Positions 62,791 to 64,000 of a stretch of DNA of 64,000 nt are shown here, piece after piece. The translations under genes and the position numbers were made by a program. The notes under the pieces were generated by a model, which was not told where the DNA came from, ran no database searches, and saw only the letters and a program-made list of their open reading frames with translations. Numbering within the stretch: position 1 is the stretch's first letter; each line of letters opens with the position of its first letter. The DNA is from Favolaschia claudopus (Eukaryota; Basidiomycota; Agaricomycetes; Agaricales; Mycenaceae): the NCBI GenBank assembly GCA_037176885.1, contig JAWWNJ010000089.1, positions 1 to 64,000 on the forward strand, given 5' to 3'.

Positions 62791-63311
62791 CAACGGTGCC
62801 GGTAATTGCGCCCCAATAATCGTTTGCTGAAAGTCAGAAGAATATGCTGATGATATCCGGCTTCTGCTCCAAGAATTTACCCGTCTGCCTGTGTGTGCAG
62901 TGGATTGCATTCTTCGAAGGGCAGTTTCAAAAACGTATCCCCGCCATTTCCTTCAGAATCTCTCCTCAACTAATGTTGTCTCGATAGGCTCGGTTAGTAT
63001 TGGAGCCTAGGCGAAAAAATATTAATACCTGTATTAGGGGATATGCGTCGTTGATTCTTCTGCGCAGTGTCCCAACCCAAGTTGCAACAGTGAACTTACG
63101 AATTTCCCATCACTCAACGGAACGCCATGTTTTGATCTCGCGCCCATCGGAAGATTCGGAAGGTTAAGTATGTGCTGACGTGAAACCAACAACACATCGG
63201 CCCTTTCTTTCTCTCCCCAGCTCTCCCCCCTCGCCCCACTCTCCCCAGCCGCATCCCCCCCATTCTGTCGAACGTGAACGCCGAACCTTCCTCTGCCACG
63301 ATCATCTGTCG

Positions 63312-63620
63312 ATGCCATCCAACAACGACGGTGACCACCCCAAAACACATCTTCTTCCAAGTCAGGGGAAAAAACGTCGTCTGCAGCCCGCATGCGACTA
63401 TTGTCGTCGTCGTAGAAGTACAGGTTCTCGACCTTTCTCTGAATTTCGTCGCTAATCAGTGTATACTACCTGAATTTCAAAGCTCGATGTAAGAACAGTA
63501 CACCCAACCAATTACTAGTACTTACATGAATTCCCACCAGGTAATGGCAGCCAAGGAACCGCTCAAAAGTGCAACAGATGTGCGAAAGCAAACGTCTCAT
63601 GTACATACGTTGGCGCTGAT
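63312..63620 (+). pseudogene. N-terminal fragment of a second Zn2Cys6 factor
   Basis: ATG at 63312. Exon 1 (63312-63417) encodes GKKRRLQPACDYCRRRR, nearly the same as the 18.9-kb regulator. The microexon 63483-63488 (CTCGAT) and exon 3 from 63541 complete C-x2-C-x6-C-x9-C-x2-C-x6-C, ending KCNRCAKANVSCTYVGAD. Introns are 65 and 52 bases. After about 63620 I find no coiled-coil or Fungal_trans sequence in the remaining 380 bases. The gene is therefore either truncated or continues after a longer intron beyond the window. The zinc module itself is intact. It lies just downstream, on the same strand, of the relic at 62391-62790. Confidence 0.65.
63483..63488 (+). other. 6-base microexon CTCGAT, second copy
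   Basis: Acceptor TTTCAAAG, microexon CTCGAT, donor GTAAGA. Joined to AGA-A before and GTAATGG after, it reads R-T-R-C-N, placing the third zinc-binding Cys. Confidence 0.75.
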
Positions 63621-64000
63621 GTATGTTCTACTTCTCATTTCTCCGCTTTTCGTTATTACTAATCATATCGGTCTCGAACCAATACATAGAAAAAGTACGC
63701 CATCCGTCTGAATCAGGCTTCCTCACTCGAATCTCTAGCGCTCATCACTATCACATATAGGTCCATCTCCCAGCCCAGGTACCGACGTTTTGATGACAAA
63801 TCGACCTTCAAGGTGGGGTTAATCGGGTCAGCTAAACCGAGCCTCAAGCTCCCAGCAACGGCGTCGACCTTACATCATAAGCCGTACCTCCGAGGGCTTA
63901 CGCTAATTTGGGACCGCGTCGATGTCGGCGGTGGCGCTTAGGTGTGGGCGGCCTGTTTGGTCGTGTTGTTATCAGATCACAACCTCCGTCGTCGTTCCCT
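63621..64000. other. Right edge, no gene seen
   Basis: No supported coding continuation of the zinc-cluster fragment and no repeat recognised. Confidence 0.4.

Overview
This is one end of a fungal chromosome. The window opens with about 200 bases of CCCTAA repeats, the TTAGGG telomere of many filamentous fungi. Every convincing gene is split by short introns (about 42 to 90 bases, mostly GT..AG). The gene content (Zn2Cys6/Fungal_trans regulators, a seven-cysteine GFA protein, a fungal-type adenosine deaminase-like protein) fits a mushroom-type basidiomycete. The species cannot be named from sequence alone.

Layout. 0-1.1 kb: telomere and a minus-strand gene whose reading frame runs straight into the telomere repeat. 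1.3-12.5 kb: a G+C-rich, low-complexity subtelomere made of two diverged direct copies of one block (A about 1.35-5.3 kb, B about 9.1-12.5 kb). Copy A carries a 515-bp inverted-repeat insertion with a perfect 9-bp target duplication; copy B keeps the empty site. Between the copies lie a four-exon unknown gene and two copies of a smaller repeat. 13.9-18.9 kb: adenosine deaminase-like gene converging on a Zn2Cys6 transcription factor. 18.9-24.3 kb: no convincing gene. 24.3-25.2 kb: GFA-family gene. 25.2-28.2 kb: no convincing gene. 28.2-31.6 kb: a second transcription factor with two C2H2-type fingers and a Zn2Cys6 cluster. 31.6-42.7 kb: decayed sequence.

42.72-53.33 kb is an apparently intact 10.6-kb transposable element. 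It has short terminal inverted repeats, inverted arrays of a TTCCTTG-like motif at both ends, a DDE integrase gene, a large protein with a HECT-like C-terminus, two proteins I do not recognise, and a small cytochrome-b5/MAPR-fold protein. This is the strongest candidate for an undescribed system. 53.3-62.4 kb is again gene-poor with a G+C-rich low-complexity patch. The right edge holds two damaged relatives of the 15-19 kb transcription factor.

How the parts fit: the host genes are ordinary dispersed regulators and enzymes. The subtelomere shows telomere formation inside a gene, block duplication and small-element insertion. The regulator family has been copied and partly lost, yet a 6-base microexon and a GC-AG intron are recognisable in the copies.
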